Of a DNA stretch of 31,301 bases, positions 25,214 through 31,230 are shown piece by piece. Under the pieces are notes generated by a model that ran no database searches, was not told the origin of the DNA, and saw nothing but the letters and a program-made list of their open reading frames with translations. The stretch lies in assembly GCA_946626785.1 (NCBI GenBank), contig CAMOUY010000015.1, positions 1-31,301 on the forward strand. The letters are read 5' to 3'. The DNA comes from UBA9732 sp003456855 (lineage in GTDB: Bacteria > Spirochaetota > Spirochaetia > Sphaerochaetales > Sphaerochaetaceae). Position numbers and translations under genes: made by a program. The stretch's first letter is position 1. Every line of letters starts with the position of its first letter.

Positions 25214-25711
25214 ATGAAGAAAGGTATTGTAATAATTTTGCTGGCTCTATCTGTTTTCTGTCCAGTATTCGCCGATAGTGGTACGCCAAACACATACACA
25301 CAGGAAATAATTCTCATTGCCATCATCCCTCCTGCATCGGAGGTCAGGCAAGTCATCTCTGCAGATGATACAGAGCTGATTTCAAAGTCCATCATGGATC
25401 TATATGTAGATAATGGTGTTGTTGTGAACCTGATCAATATGTCCCCGGATTCTCTGAATGAGGTCTTCTATACTTGTATCTCCAAGGTCGCCGAAGAGAT
25501 CACCAGAGGAGCCTTCCATGAGGGCAGCAATGCAGGAATGCTCATCAGAACCAGCAACAGCCAGTTCAAGATCTCCCAGGATGGAGTTGCCTACACAGCT
25601 CTGGATACAGTCGGACAGGATGAGATCAAGAGAATCATCAAGTCACTGATAGAGGACTACTACATCGGTTCCATCCAGTACGCAAAAGAGATCGTTAAGG
25701 TCGCGAATTGA
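25214..25711 (+). CDS. Small secreted protein of unknown function
   Basis: Protein of 165 aa with a signal peptide (MKKGIVIILLALSVFCPVFA, cleavage likely after VFA). The mature part starts with a hydrophobic strand (EIILIAIIPP). A mixed region rich in Asp/Ser follows and the end is predicted helical (DEIKRIIKSLIEDYYIGSIQYAKEIVKVAN). It lacks the GTYxAxxxLTIT ending, so I do not place it in the paralogous family despite its position and similar promoter. GGAG lies 11 bases before the ATG; a TTG immediately before (25211) is an alternative start with better spacing. No database family recognised. Confidence 0.65.
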   Translation: MKKGIVIILLALSVFCPVFADSGTPNTYTQEIILIAIIPPASEVRQVISADDTELISKSIMDLYVDNGVVVNLINMSPDSLNEVFYTCISKVAEEITRGAFHEGSNAGMLIRTSNSQFKISQDGVAYTALDTVGQDEIKRIIKSLIEDYYIGSIQYAKEIVKVAN

Positions 25712-25770
25712 TCTCAAAACCAAAGTGAAATAAATTTTTAAAAAATCTTAAAAAATTTTTAAAAAAATAA

Positions 25771-25812
25771 TTGACAATCATTTTTACTAGATGTACATTA
25801 CAAGTGGCATTG
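25771..25812 (+). promoter_or_regulatory. Array-type promoter of the 25865 gene
   Basis: A/T tracts at about 25733-25770, TTGACA (25771-25776), 17 bp, TACATT (25794-25799), then AAGTGGCATTG with GGCATTG starting 7 bases past the -10 (25806-25812). The box has one G fewer than at the other three promoters. Confidence 0.7.
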
Positions 25813-25864
25813 GAAAAAATATATCGAAACCCGTGGCCTATAACCAGGGAAGAGGAGTTTCAAA

Positions 25865-26512
25865 ATGAAGAAAGTTATTGCTATTCTTGCAATCATGGTT
25901 GTTCTTGTTAGTGTAGTCTTCGCTTCAGAGACACACACAATCAAGCTTAAGACACAGGTTCAGGGAGATGATCCTATTTTTGCACTTGCTGCATATAAAG
26001 GGGATGATGTAACTGCATCTCCTGATGTATTAACAAACGAGACCGCAGCATATGAAGATGGTGCAAGAAATGAGAAGACACTCTCTGTTGCAGATATTTC
26101 AAAGAATAACATCACCGTTATTTTTGTCTCCAAACTTGTTAACGAGGCAAAGAGCACCGATAAATTTACAGTGGAGTTTGTTCCAGGACCTTTTGTTGTT
26201 AAGAAGCTTAATAATAACAATGAGAGAGAAACAGCATATGTTTATGCTGCAACAACAGGAGAAAACGCTTCTACTGGTGTTGCTGGTACAGGTGATCGTG
26301 ATGGATATGCTCTTAGTGCAGTTTCTTCTTCGACAGTTGGTGATCAGATTTCTTTCAAGTCAACAATTCAATTTAACAGTGCCAAGAGTACTCCTGGTGC
26401 AATTGCAACTTATACAGTCACATATCTTAAGGATGAGGATGTTGCTTCGAATACAGCTGACGAGCCTTCCTACTATGCTGATTGTAAGTTGACAATTACT
26501 GTTAACAACTAA
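25865..26512 (+). CDS. Secreted beta-rich protein, array member 2
   Basis: Protein of 215 aa with signal peptide MKKVIAILAIMVVLVSVVFA. The mature protein opens SETHTIKLKTQVQGDDPIFALAAY, which parallels the openings of the 26820, 28159 and 30560 products (H-x-L-x-V...P-x-F-x-L). Central strands are NITVIFVSKLVN...KFTVEFVPGPF. The end is IATYTVTYLKD...SYYADCKLTITVNN, with the family aromatic-T-x-T and final LTIT strand. Gly/Ser/Thr-rich loops lie near residues 130-170. GAGGAG precedes the ATG. An intrinsic terminator follows. Codon use is more A/T-rich than the opp and mal operons. No known function. Confidence 0.78.
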   Translation: MKKVIAILAIMVVLVSVVFASETHTIKLKTQVQGDDPIFALAAYKGDDVTASPDVLTNETAAYEDGARNEKTLSVADISKNNITVIFVSKLVNEAKSTDKFTVEFVPGPFVVKKLNNNNERETAYVYAATTGENASTGVAGTGDRDGYALSAVSSSTVGDQISFKSTIQFNSAKSTPGAIATYTVTYLKDEDVASNTADEPSYYADCKLTITVNN

Positions 26513-26533
26513 GCAATTGGAGTTCCAAGAAAT

Positions 26534-26565
26534 GGGTCGCTCAAAAGGCGGCCCAAATTTTTAAA
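26534..26565 (+). terminator. Terminator of the 25865 gene
   Basis: GGGTCGC (26534-26540) pairs with GCGGCCC (26548-26554) with one G-T pair, followed by AAATTTTT. Confidence 0.75.
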
Positions 26566-26615
26566 GAAAAAAAGACATTTCCTCAGATAACTGAGAATAT
26601 ATGTTTAAGCCTTCT

Positions 26616-26646
26616 GGCCAGGAGATGAAAAAGATCCTGGCCTTTT
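26616..26646 (+). terminator. Second, orphan terminator-like hairpin
   Basis: GGCCAGGA (26616-26623) pairs perfectly with TCCTGGCC (26635-26642), followed by TTTTCT. There is no open reading frame between it and the previous terminator. It could end a small RNA or be the remnant of a lost gene. Confidence 0.65.
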
Positions 26647-26741
26647 CTATTATATAAAACATGTAAATGCAGCCGGGAAGGGGAGATGAAAAACAATTTA
26701 AAATTTTTTTCACAAAAAGTGAAAAAAGTTTTGAAAAATTA

Positions 26742-26784
26742 TTGACACCAACTCATACATGTTGTATCTTACTATTGGGCATTG
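26742..26784 (+). promoter_or_regulatory. Array-type promoter of the 26820 gene
   Basis: TTGACA (26742-26747), 17 bp, TATCTT (26765-26770), ACTATT, GGGCATTG (26777-26784). The upstream ~50 bp are A/T tracts including the 26705-26727 dyad. Confidence 0.75.
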
Positions 26785-26819
26785 AGAAAACATATTGAAA
26801 AAAGATGAGGAAATGAAAA

Positions 26820-27482
26820 ATGAAGAAAGTTTTTGCAATTCTTTTGGTTCTGGCTATTGTTGCCGGATGCGTATTCGCTGCTGACTCTGAGAATCATTCT
26901 CTTAAGGTCTATTCCACTGTTGATGAGAAGCTCCCAGCCTTCCAGTTGAGGTTTACAAGTTCAACAAACTCAACAACCAAATATCATTTTGCAGATACTA
27001 ATAATACTGAATTGACAGTTGGTTCTGTATCATATGATTCTAATAACAAGCCAGAGGCAGGTTATGTTGCTGATGATTCCGGAATTGATATTGGTGTTTC
27101 AGAAGCTCAGTCTGTTGATTTTTATGCTTATGTCGTTACAAACAAAGAAGGTTATCACGCTAAGACAAAGAGAACATTCACTTTGGTTTTTGGAGGAGGA
27201 TCATTCACCCATGTCTTCAGAAATGGTGAAGGTGGAGCAGCAACTGATGTTCTTGATGTAGATTCTATTGCTGTTGCTGCTGAAAATGGATCGGCAAAGG
27301 GTATTAATTGGTCAAACATTGATGACACAACTGCTAAAACTGTTGTAGTTCCATTCAATGGTGAGTCTGTTAACGCTGATGAGGTTTTGCTTTGCACTGC
27401 AACTTACACATGGAAAGGTGAAGATGAGATTGATATGGGTACATATTTCGCAGACATCACACTGAGTATCACTTCAGACTGA
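26820..27482 (+). CDS. Secreted beta-rich protein, array member 3
   Basis: Protein of 220 aa. The signal peptide MKKVFAILLVLAIVAGCVFA offers both a VAGC lipobox (C17) and signal-peptidase-I cleavage after VFA; paralogues without the cysteine keep the FA site. The mature part opens DSENHSLKVYSTVDEKLPAFQLRFTS. The centre is DIGVSEAQSVDFYAYVVTNKE and FTLVFGGGSF. The end is LLCTATYTWKGEDEIDMGTYFADITLSIT. GAGG lies 9 nt before the ATG; an upstream ATG at 26813 is out of frame. Twenty-two bases after the stop the sequence becomes an IS200-like left end, whose hairpin serves as the terminator. Its 5' half is nearly identical to the 28159 gene. Function unknown. Confidence 0.8.
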   Translation: MKKVFAILLVLAIVAGCVFAADSENHSLKVYSTVDEKLPAFQLRFTSSTNSTTKYHFADTNNTELTVGSVSYDSNNKPEAGYVADDSGIDIGVSEAQSVDFYAYVVTNKEGYHAKTKRTFTLVFGGGSFTHVFRNGEGGAATDVLDVDSIAVAAENGSAKGINWSNIDDTTAKTVVVPFNGESVNADEVLLCTATYTWKGEDEIDMGTYFADITLSITSD

Positions 27483-27504
27483 TAATTTAAAGTTTGTTGA
27501 TTGA

Positions 27505-27531
27505 CTGCCGGAGAGATCCGGCAGTTTTTTT
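27505..27531 (+). terminator. IS200-like left-end hairpin acting as terminator of the 26820 gene
   Basis: CTGCCGGA (27505-27512) and TCCGGCAG (27517-27524), GAGA loop, then seven T. Identical to 28882-28908. Confidence 0.85.
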
Positions 27532-27652
27532 GTCTAGACGAAAACTCCCGGATCGTCCGGGAGTTCCAAATAGCTTTAGCTTTGCACAGAAAACAAAACG
27601 GACCTACAATTCAGGTGTAGTGGCAACTGCACCGAAACGAATTGGAGGTCCA

Positions 27653-27808
27653 ATGGATAATGAAAGTCTAGCGCACACCAAATGGAATTGCAAATACCAT
27701 ATAATGTTTGCACCGAAATACAGACGTCAGATGATCTATGGGAAGATCAGGAGAGAGGTCGGAAGGATACTGCGGGACCTAAGAGAGGAAAGGTGTCCAG
27801 ATAATTGA
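27653..27808 (+). pseudogene. tnpA: Truncated IS200-family transposase TnpA
   Basis: Only 51 codons are left of a ~153-residue Y1 transposase. The start MDNESLAHTKWNCKY and FAPKYRR are shared with the intact copy. From codon ~16 the protein differs at many positions (QMIYGKIRREVGRILRDLREE versus MVIYGRIKTEIGKMLRTLCER). It ends at RCPDN, where the intact protein has ACPDH of the HUH motif, so an internal deletion removed the segment before it. No catalytic HUH or tyrosine remains, so it cannot transpose by itself. The GGAGG ribosome site is intact. Confidence 0.85.
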
Positions 27809-28158
27809 GGGCGAATTCTGCCCATCGCCTTGCAATTTGAAGCAATCCCATTAGGCGCAATTCTTTATTTATGTTTTTTGATAATGCTATTTTCCGATTG
27901 TGTGCATGTTTATTGATTCACAGAACAAGTCTTCTTTCTCTCTGTTTTTCTTTTGAAGGCATATGTTTTCCATATTTCCATATACAAAGGTATGTTTGAT
28001 ATAAAGAATACTATAGAAGAAACCGAATAAAAAACTTTTTAAAAAATATTTCATAAAAAATAAAAAACTTTTAAAAAATCGTTGACATTTGTTTTGCAAT
28101 GTTGTAATTTACTATTGGGCATTGAAAAACATATTTGAAAAAAGATGAGGAAATGAAA
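27809..28158 (+). other. Gene-free spacer: IS remnant tail, AT-rich tract, array promoter
   Basis: The first ~60 bp (with GGGC/GCCC, 27809-27870) may be decayed element sequence. Then comes AT-rich DNA with no coding potential on either strand, and the A/T tracts and promoter of the 28159 gene. Confidence 0.6.
28082..28124 (+). promoter_or_regulatory. Array-type promoter of the 28159 gene
   Basis: TTGACA (28082-28087), 17 bp, TAATTT (28105-28110), ACTATT, GGGCATTG (28117-28124). The spacer ends ATGTTG as at 26742. A/T tracts occupy about 28025-28080. Confidence 0.75.
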
Positions 28159-28854
28159 ATGAAGAAAGTTTTTGCAATCCTTTTGGTTTTGTCAGTTGTT
28201 GCCGGATGTGTATTTGCTATTGATACAGAGAGTCATCAGCTTGCTGTTCAGACTATTATCAAAGAGCAGCTTCCTGCTTTCCAGCTTAGATTTACGGGAA
28301 AAGAAGTTACAGCCGTATCAGGTAAAACAAATGAGTATACTATAGGCAATACAGATATAACCGTTGCAACCAACGATACGTCGACAACGCAGGGTGCAAC
28401 TTTTGCAAATGATCCAAATGCTGCAACAACACCTACCTATACAGATTCCACAAAGCTTTATGTCGGATTTGATTTGGGAATAGCAACAACTCATACAGCT
28501 GCTTTCCATGCTTTCCTTGTGAAAAACACTGATGGCTATGCTGCAAGAACAAACAAGCAGTTTACATTGACATTCTCTGATGGTACTTTTACTGGTTTGA
28601 AGGCCAACGGCAGTACGCATGCTGATATTAGCCCAGATTCAATCGTGACTACAGCAACTACTTCAAATTTGACTTCTGGTGGAACTGTTGCACCGTCATC
28701 AGACAAGAAGGCACTTGTTGTTACTTTCAATGGTGCTTCTGCTCCTAATTCAGCAGTAGATCTTGGTTATGCAACATATACTTGGACTGGTGATGCAACC
28801 CTTGACATGGGTGCTTACACAGCAAATATTAAGATGACAATTACTCAGGAGTAA
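28159..28854 (+). CDS. Secreted beta-rich protein, array member 4
   Basis: Protein of 231 aa, closest to the 26820 product. Signal MKKVFAILLVLSVVAGCVFA again has a VAGC lipobox (C17) and an FA cleavage site. The mature start is IDTESHQLAVQTIIKEQLPAFQLRFTG. A Thr/Asn/Asp-rich variable stretch follows (~45-95), then LYVGFDLGIATTHTAAFHAFLVKNTDGYAARTNKQFTLTFSDGTF. The end is LGYATYTWTGDATLDMGAYTANIKMTIT. GAGG is 8 nt before the ATG at 28159; an in-frame ATG at 28153 is too close to it. An intact IS200-like element begins 27 nt after the stop. Function unknown. Confidence 0.8.
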   Translation: MKKVFAILLVLSVVAGCVFAIDTESHQLAVQTIIKEQLPAFQLRFTGKEVTAVSGKTNEYTIGNTDITVATNDTSTTQGATFANDPNAATTPTYTDSTKLYVGFDLGIATTHTAAFHAFLVKNTDGYAARTNKQFTLTFSDGTFTGLKANGSTHADISPDSIVTTATTSNLTSGGTVAPSSDKKALVVTFNGASAPNSAVDLGYATYTWTGDATLDMGAYTANIKMTITQE

Positions 28855-28881
28855 TTGAAATAAAGAGATAATTCATAAAAG

Positions 28882-28908
28882 CTGCCGGAGAGATCCGGCA
28901 GTTTTTTT
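28882..28908 (+). terminator. IS200-like left-end hairpin acting as terminator of the 28159 gene
   Basis: CTGCCGGA (28882-28889) with TCCGGCAG (28894-28901), then seven T. Strong intrinsic terminator at the tip of the element. IS200 elements are known to carry such a hairpin that shields tnpA from outside transcription. Confidence 0.88.
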
Positions 28909-28976
28909 GTCTAGACGAAAACTCCCGGATCGTCCGGGAGTTCCAAATAGCTTTAGCTTTGCACAGAAAACAAAAC

Positions 28977-29028
28977 GGACCTACAATTCAGGTGTAGTGG
29001 CAACTGCACCGAAACGAATTGGAGGTCC
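28977..29028 (+). promoter_or_regulatory. tnpA leader stem that hides the ribosome site
   Basis: GGACCT (28977-28982) can pair with AGGTCC (29023-29028), which covers part of the GGAGG ribosome site (29021-29025). Inside, GGTGTAGT (28991-28998) pairs with ACTGCACC (29003-29010). Such repression of transposase translation is known for IS200. The degraded copy has the same leader. Confidence 0.65.
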
Positions 29029-29029
29029 A

Positions 29030-29491
29030 ATGGATAATGAAAGTCTAGCGCACACGAAATGGAATTGCAAATACCCTATAGTGTTTGCACCGAAGTACAG
29101 GAGAATGGTGATCTACGGGAGGATAAAGACCGAGATCGGGAAGATGTTGAGGACCCTATGCGAACGCAAGGGGATAGAGATACACGAGGCCGAGGCGTGC
29201 CCGGACCACATACACATGCTGGTGTCCATACCACCGAAGCTGAGTGTGTCGTCTGCCATGGGGTACCTGAAGGGCAAGAGCAGCCTGATGATATTCGACC
29301 GGTTTGCGAACCTGAAGTACAAATACGGGAACAGGGTTTTCTGGTGCAGAGTGTATTACGTGGACACTGTGGGGCGCAACAGGAAGGCCATAGAGGAATA
29401 CATAAGGAACCAACTTGTGGAGGACCATATGGCGGACCAGTTGACGTTCAAGGAGTATTATGACCCGTTTACGGGTGACCGGAACGAGTAG
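29030..29491 (+). CDS. tnpA: IS200-family Y1 transposase TnpA
   Basis: Single-strand DNA transposase (153 aa) of the HUH relaxase-like type; it cuts and joins the folded ends of the top strand as a dimer. The HUH motif is H60-I-H62 in ACPDHIHMLVSIPP, and the catalytic tyrosine is probably Y124 in IEEYIRNQ. Other family landmarks are AHTKWNCKYPIVFAPKYRR (8-25) and FWCRVYYVDTVGRN (104-117). Full normal length, no frameshift, so probably active. The start ATG follows GGAGG by 4 nt. The frame is open upstream to 28907, but that stretch is leader and hairpin. Compared with the truncated copy, identity ends abruptly at codon 9. Confidence 0.95.
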   Translation: MDNESLAHTKWNCKYPIVFAPKYRRMVIYGRIKTEIGKMLRTLCERKGIEIHEAEACPDHIHMLVSIPPKLSVSSAMGYLKGKSSLMIFDRFANLKYKYGNRVFWCRVYYVDTVGRNRKAIEEYIRNQLVEDHMADQLTFKEYYDPFTGDRNE

Positions 29492-29644
29492 GCGATGATG
29501 AATGTGGATATGGCGGGAGAAAGAGCCCGACATTTAATAAGGGACCAGCTGCTTCAGCAGCAGGCTGGTGAAGCGGTGCAGGTGCCGGTTTTTTCAGGGC
29601 GCCTCAAGCGCGTGCCGGAACCAAGGGTTATACCCGCAGAGCAA
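29492..29644 (+). ncRNA. Structured 3' segment of the IS200-like element (candidate RNA)
   Basis: No reading frame. Consecutive stems: ACCAG/CTGGT with inner CTGC-TTCA-GCAG (29544-29569); GGTGCCGG/CCGGAACC with one mismatch and inner GCGC-CTCAA-GCGC (29581-29622); GGG-TTATA-CCC (29625-29635); then the right-end hairpin. The layout recalls right-end guide-RNA (omega RNA) segments of tnpB-carrying relatives, but no tnpB is present. That link is speculative. Confidence 0.4.
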
Positions 29645-29669
29645 ACCACCGGCTGAGCCGGTGGTCCTG

Positions 29670-30427
29670 ATTGTCCATGAGATACGATAATATTTCAAAA
29701 AGCCAAAAACGATAGTTTTAGTCTTCCAGAAATATCGCCTATCTCTTGAGTTTGAAATATACAATTATGTATCAGAAAAGAAATCTGTCATTGTAAGTCT
29801 ATAGATTTCCAGTCGGATATGATTTGACCTTATTAGAAGGTTCTTTCTTGTCTTTCAATTCCAGGAATAGCTATTGGAATGAGGAGATTCTTCGTCTTTC
29901 GGTAATATTTGCAAATCTGACCAATTGTTCAACTTCGCAGAAAGGATTCAAATAATATCCATAGCAGGACAGTGGACATCCTGATGAAGATTTCGAAACA
30001 AGGTTGTTATTGCTGTACCATGACAAAGTCCAATACTGTTCAACAATTGAAAACAACTATCACAATCTTTAGACAAATCTGTAGAAATATGGAACAAAAT
30101 TTTAGCAATACTCCGTTATCAAAAATCACAATAAACAATAAATAGTCCCTAGATTCTCTGAGTATCATAATTGTAGTGGGTAATGATCTATTGTTTAAGA
30201 GACTTACTATAAATGCAACGGTTGACCATGCATTTTTTAACTGTACGAATATTATCTTTCGAGGCAAATCGCAATACTCTATGGAAACAAAACACGTCTC
30301 AAATTTCTTTGATTCAATTGCTTATTAAAAAGCTCAACAATAGAAGTTTTGTTGTGATATTAGTAATGAATCAATGTAATCCCCAACTTATAATCTTTTT
30401 TGACTTAAAGGGAGGGTGTCTCTAATG
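29670..30427. other. AT-rich region with no recognised gene
   Basis: About 750 bp between the insertion sequence and the next array promoter. Frames on both strands are short (under ~80 codons), without ribosome sites or familiar motifs. The minus-strand frames at 29871-30056 and 30040-30267 were read and not recognised. It may be decayed gene or element sequence. Confidence 0.5.
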
Positions 30428-30487
30428 GGTTTTAAAAAAATTGTAGAAAAAAATTTTAAAATTTGCAGAAAAATTTTTAAAATATTA

Positions 30488-30530
30488 TTGACAATATTTT
30501 TTTTATATTGTAGATTACAAGTGGGCATTG
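30488..30530 (+). promoter_or_regulatory. Array-type promoter of the 30560 gene
   Basis: A/T tracts (about 30428-30487), TTGACA (30488-30493), 17 bp, TAGATT (30511-30516), ACAAGT, GGGCATTG (30523-30530), then AAAACATAT and the ribosome site. Confidence 0.75.
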
Positions 30531-30559
30531 GAAAACATATAAAAAATGAGGAAATGAAA

Positions 30560-31174
30560 ATGAAGAAACTTATTACAATCCTTGCTGTCATGATGGTTCT
30601 TGTTGGATTTGCTTTTGCTGCCACAGAGACTCACAATCTGAATGTTGAAATCACAATCGATCCTGTTTACCCAATTTTCTCTCTGTATTATGAAGAACAT
30701 TCGAACGACAACACAACAGGAGATGAGACGACTAATGCTTTTGCTGTTAAACCTTCTTATACTATTACAAACCAGAAGACAACAGCTGGTGCCGATATTA
30801 CAGCAGACAATGCCATCACAGTTTCTGCTTATGTCATGAATAAGGCTAAGGTAAAGCAGAATTATACGCTTACTTTCTCTGGTGGTGATTTTGACAGTTC
30901 AGTTACAGGATGCACTTCCTTGAATATCAATGGCACTGCTACTGTTAAAAAAGCTTCCATTGCAACAGCACCAACAACAACTGCTATTGTTGGAATTTCT
31001 GAAATTTCAGAAACTGCAGAAGGAACGCTTGTTGCAAAGTTCAACGGTACACAGATGACTGCAACAGATAAGAGTGTTGTTCTCGGAACTGCAACCTACA
31101 CATATACTGTTGATTGGAATACTGTTGACCCAGGTACATACACAACAAACATCGTTCTTACAATCACAACGTAA
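30560..31174 (+). CDS. Secreted beta-rich protein, array member 5
   Basis: Protein of 204 aa. Signal peptide MKKLITILAVMMVLVGFAFA with clean cleavage after AFA and no lipobox cysteine. The mature part opens ATETHNLNVEITIDPVYPIFSLYYEEH. The centre is AITVSAYVMNKAK and YTLTFSGGDFDSS. The end is LGTATYTYTVDWNTVDPGTYTTNIVLTIT, the clearest form of the family's C-terminal strands. GAGG is 8 nt before the ATG. The long frame upstream (to 30416) runs over the A/T tracts and promoter and is rejected. An intrinsic terminator follows. Function unknown; a surface or extracellular beta-sandwich is the best structural guess. Confidence 0.8.
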   Translation: MKKLITILAVMMVLVGFAFAATETHNLNVEITIDPVYPIFSLYYEEHSNDNTTGDETTNAFAVKPSYTITNQKTTAGADITADNAITVSAYVMNKAKVKQNYTLTFSGGDFDSSVTGCTSLNINGTATVKKASIATAPTTTAIVGISEISETAEGTLVAKFNGTQMTATDKSVVLGTATYTYTVDWNTVDPGTYTTNIVLTITT

Positions 31175-31198
31175 TTCGGTTGTAAGTTGAGAGAAATA

Positions 31199-31230
31199 GG
31201 GACTGTCGCATAATGCGATGGTCCCTTTTC
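31199..31230 (+). terminator. Terminator of the 30560 gene
   Basis: GGGAC...CGCAT (31199-31211) pairs with ATGCG...GTCCC (31213-31225) as a long stem with wobble pairs, followed by TTTTC. No gene is visible from here to the window end. Confidence 0.82.

Larger units (their letters stand above)
26513..26819 (+). other. Intergenic region with two terminators, an A/T-dyad and an array promoter
   Basis: No gene is seen. In order it holds the terminator of the 25865 gene, a CTCAG-ATAA-CTGAG hairpin (26582-26595), a second terminator-like hairpin, the perfect dyad TTTTTTCAC-AAAAA-GTGAAAAAA (26705-26727), and the promoter at 26742. Confidence 0.6.
27505..27808 (+). mobile_element. Degraded IS200-like element
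   Basis: The first 174 bp (27505-27678) are base-for-base identical to 28882-29055 of the intact element: terminator hairpin, second hairpin, leader and the first codons of tnpA. After that the sequence diverges sharply while still encoding a related protein start, then breaks off. No right-end hairpin like 29645-29665 is found downstream. The 3' limit is uncertain. Confidence 0.8.
28882..29669 (+). mobile_element. Intact IS200-like (IS200/IS605 family, tnpA-only) insertion sequence
   Basis: About 790 bp. The left end has the terminator hairpin (28882-28901) and a second perfect stem AACTCCCGGA/TCCGGGAGTT (28920-28929 with 28933-28942). A full-length TnpA gene follows, then a structured 150-bp 3' segment, then the right-end hairpin ACCACCGG-CTGAG-CCGGTGGT (29645-29665). 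There are no terminal inverted repeats or target duplication, as normal for the family. No tnpB. Exact tips need comparison with an empty site. Confidence 0.88.

Noticed and set aside
25733..25770. Repeated A/T tracts in the distal region considered as CRISPR-like repeats or an origin
   Set aside because: The tracts are irregular, lack a conserved repeat unit and spacers, and no DnaA-box cluster was noticed. Their position just before -35 elements fits promoter A/T tracts.
27494..27652. Upstream extensions of both tnpA frames (MSRRKLPDRPGVPNSF...)
   Set aside because: They translate the terminator and leader stems; the GGAGG site and normal TnpA length place the starts at 27653 and 29030.
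29871..30267. Minus-strand frames of 61 and 75 codons in the AT-rich gap
   Set aside because: No ribosome site, no recognisable motif, and AT-rich composition typical of chance frames.
30416..30559. N-terminal extension of the 30560 gene
   Set aside because: It runs across the A/T tracts, the promoter and the GGGCATTG box; the ribosome site and signal peptide fix the start at 30560.
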